From an uncultured Polymorphobacter sp. (GTDB taxonomy: Bacteria; Pseudomonadota; Alphaproteobacteria; Sphingomonadales; Sphingomonadaceae): a stretch of DNA of 6,009 nucleotides. Below the pieces are notes generated by a model that made no database searches, was not told where the DNA came from, and saw only the letters and a list, made by a program, of their open reading frames with translations. Below are positions 1 to 5,826 of the stretch, piece by piece. Positions within the stretch are counted from its first letter, which is position 1; each line of letters begins with the position of its first letter. The DNA is taken from positions 1 through 6,009 of the forward strand of contig CALDHQ010000089.1 in the NCBI GenBank assembly GCA_937894055.1, written 5' to 3'. The position numbers and the translations under genes are program-made.

Positions 1-1388
1 TCGCCGGCCTTGTGGGCGGTGGCGGCGAGCGCCAGCACCTTCTTGGCGCCGCCCATTGCCGCGACGTAGCGCTTGCCGGCTTCGACGCGGGTCAGCGGAT
101 CGAGGCTGGTCGGGTTGCCATCGAAGAAGCCCATGTAGCGCTGGTAGACGGCGCGCGAGTTGAACTTGAGCGAGCCATAATTGCCGCGGTTGAACCAGGC
201 GCGCGCCAGCACCGGCGGCAGCGCGATATTCTCGGCGATTTCGGGGCCGGTCATCCCCATGTTCATCATGCGGACGCTCTGGTCGTGCAGGTACTTATAG
301 GCATCGCGGTGGACGCCCAGATAGGATTTGACCTCGGCATTGCCCCAGCGCGGCCAGAAGTGCGAGGTGAACACCACCTGCGAGGTGTCGCCGTAGCGCC
401 GCACGGCTTCGGTCAGATAGCCCGCCCATTCCTTTGAATCGCGGACCAGCGCGCCGCGCGGCGTCAGCACGTTGTGCATCGCGCCGTTGGCGGTTTCGGC
501 CATGCACAGCGCCTTGAAGTCGGGCAGGTAGAAGTTCATTTCGGCGGGCGCCTCGCTGTTCGGCGCCATCTGGAATTCGAAGCGCACGCCGTCGATGACC
601 GCGGTCTCGCCGGTGGTCTTGACCTCGTGCGTCGGCGGGATCAGCGTCACCGTGCCGCCGGCGCGTTCGGCGCCGAGCCCGACGCTGGTGATGCCCATCG
701 GATCGCGGTCGAGCAGATTGCCGAACATGTAATCGGCGCGGCGCGCCATGGCGTTGCCGGCGATGACGTTCTCGCTGATCGCATGGTCCATGAAGTGTTC
801 GGGGGCGTAGATCGGCACCTTGCCCGATTTGACGTCGGCGGCATCGACGACACCGCGCGCGCCGCCGAAATGGTCGGCGTGACTGTGCGTGTAGATGATA
901 CCCGTCACCGGCTTGTTGCCGAGCTTGGCGCGCACCAGCGCGAGGCCTGCGGCCGCGGTCTCCATCGTGGTCAACGGGTCGACGAGAATGTAGCCGGTCT
1001 TGCCGACGATGACGGTCATGTTCGACAGGTCATAGCCGCGGATCTGGTAGATGCCGGGCACGACTTCATACAATCCGGCGCGCGCATTGAGCACCGAGTT
1101 GCGCCACAGGCTGGGGTTGACGCTGGCGGGCGCCGGGCCGGTGAACTGCTTGTCGGCGGCGAAGTTGCGCAGGACGGTGCCGTCGGCGTTCTTGATGGCG
1201 GCCTCGGTCGGCGCGGCGATGAGCCCGCGCGTGGCGAAGTCGAAGTCCTGCTTGTCTTCGAAGTTGAGTGTCGCGGCGAGCGCGGCATTGGCCGCCTCGG
1301 TCGCCGCGCTCGGCTTGGTGTTATCGGCGGCGAGCGCCGCGTGTGAAACCCCCGACAGCGCCACCAGCGCCACCAACATCATCCGCAT
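1..1388 (-). CDS. sdsA: Alkyl sulfatase, SdsA1/BDS1 type (metallo-beta-lactamase fold), C-terminus cut off by window edge
   Basis: The gene would hydrolyse alkyl sulfates such as dodecyl sulfate to alcohol and inorganic sulfate, probably in the periplasm. I translated 462 codons on the minus strand without a stop; family members are about 650 residues, so the dimerisation end and the SCP2-like C-terminal domain lie outside. Residues 1-20 look like a signal peptide (hydrophobic MLVALVALSG core, ALA then AD as cleavage site), though its positive n-region is weak. The zinc site is complete: THSHADHFGG gives H168, H170, D172 and H173; PNSEAPAE gives E279; CMAETANGAMHN gives E298; TSHFWPRWG gives H343. 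From memory these match the Pseudomonas aeruginosa SdsA1 ligands with an offset of one. The ATG at 1388 was chosen because GGGGA lies 7 nt upstream; in-frame ATGs at 1382 and 1379 are possible. It is transcribed divergently from rpe. The family is very secure; the natural substrate is not known from sequence. Confidence 0.95.
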   Translation of the reverse strand, partial: MRMMLVALVALSGVSHAALAADNTKPSAATEAANAALAATLNFEDKQDFDFATRGLIAAPTEAAIKNADGTVLRNFAADKQFTGPAPASVNPSLWRNSVLNARAGLYEVVPGIYQIRGYDLSNMTVIVGKTGYILVDPLTTMETAAAGLALVRAKLGNKPVTGIIYTHSHADHFGGARGVVDAADVKSGKVPIYAPEHFMDHAISENVIAGNAMARRADYMFGNLLDRDPMGITSVGLGAERAGGTVTLIPPTHEVKTTGETAVIDGVRFEFQMAPNSEAPAEMNFYLPDFKALCMAETANGAMHNVLTPRGALVRDSKEWAGYLTEAVRRYGDTSQVVFTSHFWPRWGNAEVKSYLGVHRDAYKYLHDQSVRMMNMGMTGPEIAENIALPPVLARAWFNRGNYGSLKFNSRAVYQRYMGFFDGNPTSLDPLTRVEAGKRYVAAMGGAKKVLALAATAHKAG

Positions 1389-1515
1389 ATCGTTGTCCCC
1401 AAGGTTGTCGTTATTTGCGCGCAGGATGCGACGGCGGCGCGTGCCTCGCAAGCAAATTGCAATGTGACTGCCACTCGACTCTTTGCGCGAGTCGAGGTCC
1501 CTGCTAGAGAAAGCC
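1389..1515. promoter_or_regulatory. Divergent intergenic region between the alkyl sulfatase gene and rpe
   Basis: Both flanking genes start at the edges of this 127-bp gap, so it must contain the sulfatase promoter and probably the rpe promoter, unless transcription enters from further away. No convincing -35/-10 pair is visible on either strand. TTGCAA at 1457-1462 could be a -35 for rpe, but the hexamer 17-18 nt on is a poor -10. The stretch 1452-1463 is an AT-rich island in GC-rich DNA and holds overlapping palindromes (GCAAATTGC at 1452-1460 and ATTGCAAT at 1456-1463), a plausible operator. The identity of any regulator is unknown. Confidence 0.5.
1474..1496. repeat. 8-bp inverted repeat in the rpe leader, carrying two GANTC sites
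   Basis: CTCGACTC (1474-1481) and GAGTCGAG (1489-1496) are perfect reverse complements around a 7-nt loop, ending 19 nt before the rpe start codon. Each arm contains a GANTC sequence (GACTC at 1477-1481, GAGTC at 1489-1493), the target of the alphaproteobacterial methylase CcrM. It could be an RNA hairpin in the 5' leader or a dimeric protein site on DNA. No U-tract follows, so it is not a standard terminator. Confidence 0.5.
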
Positions 1516-2172
1516 ATGCAACAGCCGGTCCGTATCGCCCCGTCCATCCTGTCCGCCGATTTCGCCCGGCTTGGCGAGGAAATCCGCGCGCTCGAAGCCG
1601 CCGGTGCCGACTATATCCACATCGATGTCATGGACGGGCATTTCGTCCCCAACATCACCATCGGCCCGATGGTGGTCAAGGCGCTGCGCCCGCACACCAA
1701 GCTGACGTTCGACGTCCATCTGATGATTTCGCCGGTCGATCCGATGCTCGATGCGTTTGCCGAAGCCGGCGCCGACATCCTGACCGTCCACCCCGAAGCC
1801 GGGCCGCACGTCCACCGCACCATCCAGCGCATCAAGGCGCTCGGCCTGCGCGCCGGCGCCTCGCTCAACCCCGGCACGCCGGCGAAGATGCTCGACTATA
1901 TCCTCGAAGAGCTCGACCTGGTGCTGGTGATGAGCGTCAATCCGGGGTTCGGCGGGCAGAGCTTCATCGACAGCCAGCTCCGCAAGATCGAGGCGCTGCG
2001 CAAGTCGATCGACAAGACCGGCAAGACCATCGACCTCGAAGTCGATGGCGGCATCGATGCCGTCACTGCAGCACGCGCGATTGCCGCGGGGGCCGATGTG
2101 CTCGTCGCCGGCACCGCCACCTTCAAGGGCGGCGACTACGCCGCCAACATCGCGCGGCTGCGCGGCAAGTGA
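1516..2172 (+). CDS. rpe: Ribulose-phosphate 3-epimerase
   Basis: This cytoplasmic TIM-barrel enzyme interconverts D-ribulose 5-phosphate and D-xylulose 5-phosphate in the pentose phosphate and Calvin cycles. The 218-residue protein is of normal family length and shows every family signature in order: [16 protein letters not shown] (7-22), [17 protein letters not shown] (35-51), FDVHLMI (65-71), [12 protein letters not shown] (140-151), LEVDGGI (174-180) and VAGTATF (197-203). The metal ligands H35, D37, H68 and D177 are all present; D37 and D177 are the expected acid-base pair. I chose the ATG at 1516 because it places IAPSILS where the family has it. An in-frame TTG at 1483 would add 11 untypical residues and would begin inside the inverted repeat. 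The ribosome binding site is weak (AGAGAAAG just before the ATG). The heparinase-like gene follows after 10 bp, so the two are probably one operon. Confidence 0.97.
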   Translation: MQQPVRIAPSILSADFARLGEEIRALEAAGADYIHIDVMDGHFVPNITIGPMVVKALRPHTKLTFDVHLMISPVDPMLDAFAEAGADILTVHPEAGPHVHRTIQRIKALGLRAGASLNPGTPAKMLDYILEELDLVLVMSVNPGFGGQSFIDSQLRKIEALRKSIDKTGKTIDLEVDGGIDAVTAARAIAAGADVLVAGTATFKGGDYAANIARLRGK

Positions 2173-2174
2173 CC

Positions 2175-2179
2175 GGAGG
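2175..2179 (+). promoter_or_regulatory. Ribosome binding site of the heparinase-like gene, unusually close to its GTG start
   Basis: GGAGG lies in the 10-bp gap between the rpe stop (2170-2172) and the GTG at 2183. Only 3 nt separate it from the GTG, shorter than the usual 5-9. The tight placement behind the rpe stop suggests translational coupling. It supports GTG 2183 over the much earlier upstream open frame, which lies inside rpe. Confidence 0.6.
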
Positions 2180-2182
2180 CGC

Positions 2183-3934
2183 GTGAGCGACGACCTGTTC
2201 TCGACCCCGCCCGATACCGAGGCCGAGCGCCAGCGGCTGGTGCGGGTTGACGGCGACAAGGGGCTGTCGCTGTCGGAGAAGCTGTCGGCGGCGTTCCACC
2301 GGCTGACCTACAAGACGCTCGTCCACCGCATCCGGCTGCGCGGCCGCTTCCCGCTCAAGCTCATCGCCGTCCCCGAAGACCCGTTCGCCGGTGACCCGGT
2401 CATCGCCGAGCGGCTGCGCGCCGGCAAGCTGCCGCACGCCGGCCACAACGCCGCGGCGCGCACCTGCGATTTCAACGACCCGCAGGCACCGCCGCAATGG
2501 CGCGACTGGGCGCATGGCTTCAGCTGGTTGCGCGACCTCGCGGCCGACACGCCGCGCGAGGAAGGTGCCAGGATCGCCGAGCCGATTGTCGCGCGCTGGC
2601 TGGCGGCGCACGGCGAGTTCGACGAGCTGGCGTGGCGCCCCGACCTCATCGGCACGCGCATCCTGTTCTGGACGGCGTATGCGCCGTACATCCTGTCATC
2701 GACCGACCATGTCTATCGCTCCGCCGTGCTCAACGCGCTGGCGCGCTGGGCGCGGCATCTCGACCGCGCCGTCGAGAAGATGCCCGACGGCATGCGCCGC
2801 TTGCAGGCGATTGCCGGGCTGATCGTTGCCGGGCTGCTCATCCCCGGTGGTGAAGGCCGGCAGGCGCGCGGCGAAGCCCTGCTCGACCGCAGCCTCGACG
2901 TGATGGTGCTGCCCGACGGCGGCATCCTGACCCGCGCGCCGATCGACCAGTTGCGGCTGCTCGAGCTGCTGCTGTTCGTCCAGTCGAGCTACCGGTCGCG
3001 CGCGCTCAAGCCACCGTCGGCACTGACGCACGGCATCGAACGGCTGGTACCGTCGCTCAAGGCGGCGATCATGGGCGACGGCGGGCTCGGGTCATGGCAC
3101 GGCGGTTGCACCGTCACCGCGGCCCGCCTCGATGCGGCGATCACCGCGTCGGGCGTAACGTTGCGCGCGCTGCGCCAGGGTGTCGATTCGGGCTATCAGC
3201 GGCTGTCGAGTGGCCGCACGCTTATCGTTGCCGACGCCGGCCCGCCGCCGGTGGCGCGCGTCGCCGAACGCGCCCACACCGGCACGCTGGCGTTCGAGTT
3301 TTCGGACGGCGCCAACCGCGTCGTCGTCAATTGCGGCGGCGCCGATACGCCGCTGACCGGGCTGACCAAGCCGCTGCCGCCGGCGCTCGCTGCGGCATTG
3401 CGGACGACGGCCGCACATTCGACGCTGGTGCTCGCCGACAGCAATTCGACGCGCATCCGCCCCGACGGCGCGCTGGGCAAGGGTGTCGAGGAAGTCATCG
3501 CCAACCGCCAGGAAAGCGAGGACGGCGTCTGGCTCGACATGGTCCATGACGGCTACGGCCAGCGCTACGGGCTGCTGCACCGCCGCCGGCTGTTCGTGTC
3601 GGCCAACGGCCAGGACGTGCGCGGCGAGGATTTGCTCGAAACGGCTCCCGGTCGCGGCGGCCGCCGCCGTGCCGCGACGCGGTTCGATATCCGCTTCCAC
3701 CTCGGCGCCGGTGTCGAGGCCACGCCGACCGCCGACGCGCAGGGCGCGCTGCTCAAGCTGCCCGACGGCCGCATCTGGGCGTTCAAGGCGCGCGGCGCGA
3801 CATTGACCGTCGATGACAGCGTCTGGATCGACGCCGAAGGCAAGCCCCGCCCGACGCACCAGCTGGTACTGACGGGCAACGGCGTGGCGGCAGGGACCAA
3901 CGTCAACTGGTCGTTCAAGCGCGCGGGGAAATAG
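2183..3934 (+). CDS. Heparinase II/III family protein
   Basis: Members of this family are related to polysaccharide lyases that cleave uronic-acid-containing polymers by beta-elimination; the substrate of this branch is unknown to me. The 583-residue product has an N-terminal part (about 30-330) matching the helical toroid of the family, with SLSEKLSAAFHRLTYKT, RGRFPLKLIAVPEDPFAGD, F113SWLRDL and GTRILFWTAY (157-166). The C-terminal beta-sandwich domain (about 335-560) has GYQRLSSGRTL from 337, AAHSTLVLADSNS from 410, HDGY from 455, GED from 481 and RFHLGAGVE from 504. No signal peptide or membrane segment is visible, so it is probably cytoplasmic, which I recall as normal for the alphaproteobacterial branch. 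The frame is open further upstream, but that overlaps rpe; the GTG at 2183 with GGAGG before it is preferred. As I recall, purH often follows this gene in alphaproteobacteria; here it does not. Family is sure, function is not. Confidence 0.9.
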   Translation: MSDDLFSTPPDTEAERQRLVRVDGDKGLSLSEKLSAAFHRLTYKTLVHRIRLRGRFPLKLIAVPEDPFAGDPVIAERLRAGKLPHAGHNAAARTCDFNDPQAPPQWRDWAHGFSWLRDLAADTPREEGARIAEPIVARWLAAHGEFDELAWRPDLIGTRILFWTAYAPYILSSTDHVYRSAVLNALARWARHLDRAVEKMPDGMRRLQAIAGLIVAGLLIPGGEGRQARGEALLDRSLDVMVLPDGGILTRAPIDQLRLLELLLFVQSSYRSRALKPPSALTHGIERLVPSLKAAIMGDGGLGSWHGGCTVTAARLDAAITASGVTLRALRQGVDSGYQRLSSGRTLIVADAGPPPVARVAERAHTGTLAFEFSDGANRVVVNCGGADTPLTGLTKPLPPALAAALRTTAAHSTLVLADSNSTRIRPDGALGKGVEEVIANRQESEDGVWLDMVHDGYGQRYGLLHRRRLFVSANGQDVRGEDLLETAPGRGGRRRAATRFDIRFHLGAGVEATPTADAQGALLKLPDGRIWAFKARGATLTVDDSVWIDAEGKPRPTHQLVLTGNGVAAGTNVNWSFKRAGK

Positions 3935-3964
3935 CTTACCGCACCGACGCATTGGACACCGTCA

Positions 3965-3987
3965 TTGAGGAATTCAGACTCAAGGAG
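3965..3987 (+). promoter_or_regulatory. Ribosome binding site of the SRPBCC gene with a small overlapping inverted repeat
   Basis: AAGGAG (3982-3987) is a near-ideal Shine-Dalgarno sequence 7 nt before the ATG at 3995, and it decides that start over the in-frame TTG at 3965. TTGAG (3965-3969) and CTCAA (3979-3983) form a 5-bp inverted repeat around a 9-nt spacer that includes GAATTC; its right arm overlaps the first bases of the Shine-Dalgarno. A GANTC site (GACTC, 3977-3981) is here too. The ribosome binding site is solid; a role for the repeat is speculative. Confidence 0.7.
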
Positions 3988-3994
3988 AAGTTCA

Positions 3995-4486
3995 ATGACC
4001 GACCACGGGGGCCAACCTGACCGCACGGTCGTCGAGCGCCAATCGGATCAGGAGCTCGTCGCGACGCGTACATTTGATGCTGCGGCGCAGACCTTATTCG
4101 AGGCCTGGACCACGGCCGATCTGTTCATGCGCTGGTGGGCGCCGAAGTCGATGGGCGTGCCGCTGCTGTCGTGCGAGATGGATGCGCGAACCGGGGGGCA
4201 ATACCGGCTTGAGTTCGGGCATGAAGGCGCGGAGACTTTTGCCTTCTTCGGCAGGTACGTCGAAGTGGAACCGGGGTCGCGGCTGGTCTGGACCAATGAC
4301 GAAAGCGATGACGGCGGCCTGACCACGGTGACCTTCGAGGCCAGGGGCGACAAGACCCATCTGGTCTACAGCGAGCGCTACCCATCGAAGGCGGCGCTCG
4401 ACGAAGCCTTTGACGGCATGGCAGGCGGCATGGCCGAACAGTTCGCGCAGCTGGATGAGCTGCTGGCTAGCTTGGGAAGGTCGTAG
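3995..4486 (+). CDS. SRPBCC family protein, AHSA1-like (activator of Hsp90 ATPase homolog type)
   Basis: SRPBCC proteins are small START/Bet v1-like folds that enclose a hydrophobic ligand cavity; the bacterial AHSA1-like group has no single established role. The 163-residue product shows the expected pattern: a strand with VATRTFDA (22-29), the helix LFEAWTTADLFMRWWAP (34-50), strands with GGQYRLEF (67-74) and FAFFGRYVEVEP (82-93), the signature LVWTNDE (97-103), TTVTFEA (110-115) and SERYPSK (126-132). The long C-terminal helix follows, with GMAGGMAEQFAQLDELLASL (141-160). Residues 1-18 are a polar extension with no family signal. No signal peptide is visible. Many relatives sit beside an ArsR-type regulator; none is present here. 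The early codons include TTA, ACA and TTT, slightly less GC-biased than rpe and the heparinase gene, which is weak evidence for a separate origin. The 60-bp gap upstream and strong ribosome binding site suggest independent translation. Confidence 0.88.
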   Translation: MTDHGGQPDRTVVERQSDQELVATRTFDAAAQTLFEAWTTADLFMRWWAPKSMGVPLLSCEMDARTGGQYRLEFGHEGAETFAFFGRYVEVEPGSRLVWTNDESDDGGLTTVTFEARGDKTHLVYSERYPSKAALDEAFDGMAGGMAEQFAQLDELLASLGRS

Positions 4487-4551
4487 CCGCCGGTCCATAG
4501 CGTTCCGCCGCGCTGTGCGCTGCGCTTGCACCCGACGAACACCGTCACCGC

Positions 4552-4581
4552 TTGTGTCGGCATGACATTGGTGTCTAACGT
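4552..4581 (+). promoter_or_regulatory. Possible promoter for the DUF7065/DUF7064 gene
   Basis: The 146-bp gap before the gene at 4633 contains TTGTGT (4552-4557) and, 18 nt on, TAACGT (4576-4581). The second keeps the important first, second and last positions of a -10 element, but the match is modest. The spacer contains GACATTGGTGTC, a short imperfect dyad that could be an operator. ATGACATTG occurs at 4562-4570 and again at 4603-4611. This is inference from weak motifs. Confidence 0.25.
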
Positions 4582-4621
4582 CAGCGGACGCGCGCTGGCG
4601 CGATGACATTGCAGCGGTATC

Positions 4622-4627
4622 GAGGTG
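4622..4627 (+). promoter_or_regulatory. Ribosome binding site deciding the start of the DUF7065/DUF7064 gene
   Basis: GAGGTG lies 5 nt before the ATG at 4633. The earlier in-frame ATG at 4603 lacks a comparable purine-rich sequence and would add ten residues (MTLQRYRGAK) that do not resemble the family start, so 4633 is preferred. Confidence 0.65.
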
Positions 4628-4632
4628 CCAAG

Positions 4633-5664
4633 ATGAGCGATCCGAAACTTCACTATCGGCTGGAACCGCAGGACGAATACACGCATCCGCCGGTCGCGGC
4701 GCTGAACTACAATGAAAGCATGTATTTCAACGTCTTCGACCATGCCAAGCAGGCCGGCGGCTGGTTCCGCATCGGCAACCGGCCGAACGAACATTATGCC
4801 GAAATCACCGTCTGCATCTATCTGCCCGACGGCCGCATCGGCTTCATGTTTGCGCGGCCTGAAATCGCCAACAACGACCGCATGGAAGCCGGCGGGCTGA
4901 AGATCGAGGTTGTCGAACCGTTCAAGCGGCTCAAGGTCAGCTATTCGGGCAAGGTGCTGCTGCTCGCCAATCCGCACGAAATGGCCGATCCCAAGGCAGC
5001 GTGGCGCAGCAACCCGTCGCTGCCGTGCACCGTTGAAATCGACTATACCGGGCTGTCGCCGATGTACGGCGGCGAGGCGGTCAACGCCGACGGCAGCAAG
5101 CTCGACATCGATCCCGAAAAGTCGTTCGCCCCGGCGCATTACGAGCAATTGTGCGCCGGTCGCGGCACCATCCGCGTCGGCGACGAGACGCTGGAAATCG
5201 ACGGCTACGGCCTGCGCGACAAGTCCTGGGGCCCGCGGCACTGGCAGGCGATCGACTGGTACCGCTGGTGCCCGATGAGCTTCGGCCCCGACTTCGGCAT
5301 GATGTTCACCGTCGGCGGCGCCGGCAAGAATGCCCGCGCCAGCGGCATGGTGTTCAGCGACGGCAAATACGACATGGTCAATTCGTGCACGATTGAAACC
5401 GACTGGGACGACAACGGCTATCAGCGCGCGCTGACCGCAGTGGTCGGCACCGAAGGCGGCAAGACCTACACTGTCGAGGGCAAGGTGCTGTCGCTGATTC
5501 CGCTGCGCAACCGCCGCACCACGCCCGAGGGCGTCGAGCTGCAGACGCGCATCACCGAGGGCATGACCGAATATCGCTGCAATGGCCGCGTCGGCTACGG
5601 CATGAGCGAGTATCTCGACCAGATTGTCGACGGCCAGCCCAGCGGGCGCACGGCGGGGTTCTAG
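4633..5664 (+). CDS. DUF7065/DUF7064-type protein (AttH/hydroxyneurosporene-dehydrogenase-like lipocalin fold)
   Basis: The function is unknown. The 343-residue protein resembles the two-domain DUF7065 plus DUF7064 proteins of actinobacteria and sphingomonads, distantly related to the AttH/CrtC lipocalin-like fold. The N-terminal half contains ESMYFNVFD (28-36), GGWFRIGNRPNEHYAE (42-57) and LPDGRIGFMFARPEI (64-78). The C-terminal half contains the family's strongest motif, GYGLRDKSWGPRHW (191-204), then WYRWCPMSFGPDFGMMF; in related folds the RD-SWGPR block is near the ligand cavity. There is no signal peptide, membrane segment or known cofactor motif, so it is probably cytoplasmic. Relatives are often found, as I recall, near genes for lipid, steroid or aromatic breakdown; here the neighbours give no such clue. 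It starts 146 bp after the SRPBCC gene, so co-transcription is uncertain. A long open frame on the opposite strand across this gene is a GC-bias shadow. Coding status is certain, family assignment fairly so. Confidence 0.75.
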   Translation: MSDPKLHYRLEPQDEYTHPPVAALNYNESMYFNVFDHAKQAGGWFRIGNRPNEHYAEITVCIYLPDGRIGFMFARPEIANNDRMEAGGLKIEVVEPFKRLKVSYSGKVLLLANPHEMADPKAAWRSNPSLPCTVEIDYTGLSPMYGGEAVNADGSKLDIDPEKSFAPAHYEQLCAGRGTIRVGDETLEIDGYGLRDKSWGPRHWQAIDWYRWCPMSFGPDFGMMFTVGGAGKNARASGMVFSDGKYDMVNSCTIETDWDDNGYQRALTAVVGTEGGKTYTVEGKVLSLIPLRNRRTTPEGVELQTRITEGMTEYRCNGRVGYGMSEYLDQIVDGQPSGRTAGF

Positions 5665-5738
5665 CAGCCGCGCGGCCACGACGAATTTCCGGCCAGCGGA
5701 TATCCCCGCCCCGGTCCATCGTCCTAGTCTTGGCTCCC

Positions 5739-5756
5739 CCGCCGCCACGGCGGCGG
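5739..5756 (+). terminator. GC-rich hairpin 75 bp after the DUF7065/DUF7064 gene, possible terminator without a U-tract
   Basis: CCGCCGCC (5739-5746) and GGCGGCGG (5749-5756) are perfect 8-bp arms; as RNA this would form a 7-bp stem with a CACG loop. It is followed by AAAATCC, not by a run of T on the plus strand, and the minus strand has no U-tract after it either. It could end the upstream transcript in a Rho-assisted manner or only protect the 3' end. Confidence 0.35.
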
Positions 5757-5761
5757 AAAAT

Positions 5762-5814
5762 CCTCTTCCCGATGACGGCGTCCTTGGGAGGGTTGCTTGG
5801 TCATCGGGAAGAGG
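5762..5814. repeat. Perfect 15-bp inverted repeat with 23-nt spacer
   Basis: CCTCTTCCCGATGAC (5762-5776) is the exact reverse complement of GTCATCGGGAAGAGG (5800-5814). The spacer 5777-5799 is G-rich and not palindromic overall. A perfect 15-bp match at this distance is very unlikely by chance in a few hundred bases. As RNA it would be a very stable stem-loop; it lacks a T-run on either side, so it is not a standard terminator. Alternatives are a dispersed palindromic repeat, the paired ends of a small inserted element, or part of a structured RNA leader. I did not recognise it as a named repeat. Confidence 0.8.
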
Positions 5815-5826
5815 CAGGCTTTGTGA

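Noticed and set aside
474..1346. 290-codon open frame on the plus strand
   Set aside because: It is antisense to the alkyl sulfatase, whose zinc-site motifs are unmistakable; the translation is rich in His, Arg, Asp and Gly and resembles no family.
1483..1515. Longer rpe start at the TTG at 1483
   Set aside because: It starts within the inverted repeat, has no ribosome binding site and adds residues absent from the family; the ATG at 1516 fits better.
2045..2182. Longer N-terminus for the heparinase-like protein
   Set aside because: The upstream open frame lies wholly within the 3' end of rpe in another frame and encodes no family sequence; the GTG at 2183 with GGAGG before it is the better start.
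1504..2259. 251-codon open frame on the minus strand
   Set aside because: It is antisense to rpe, which has every expected family motif.
3092..3952. 286-codon open frame on the minus strand
   Set aside because: It is antisense to the C-terminal domain of the heparinase-like gene and has shadow-type composition.
3952..3980. Promoter for the SRPBCC gene from TTGGAC at 3952
   Set aside because: The hexamer 17 nt downstream (CAGACT) is a poor -10, and the transcript would begin on top of the Shine-Dalgarno sequence.
4378..5748. 456-codon open frame on the minus strand
   Set aside because: It lies antisense to the DUF7065/DUF7064 gene and part of the SRPBCC gene, both with clear family motifs. 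Its translation is Ala/Val/Asp/Arg-rich low-information sequence, typical of a GC-bias shadow.
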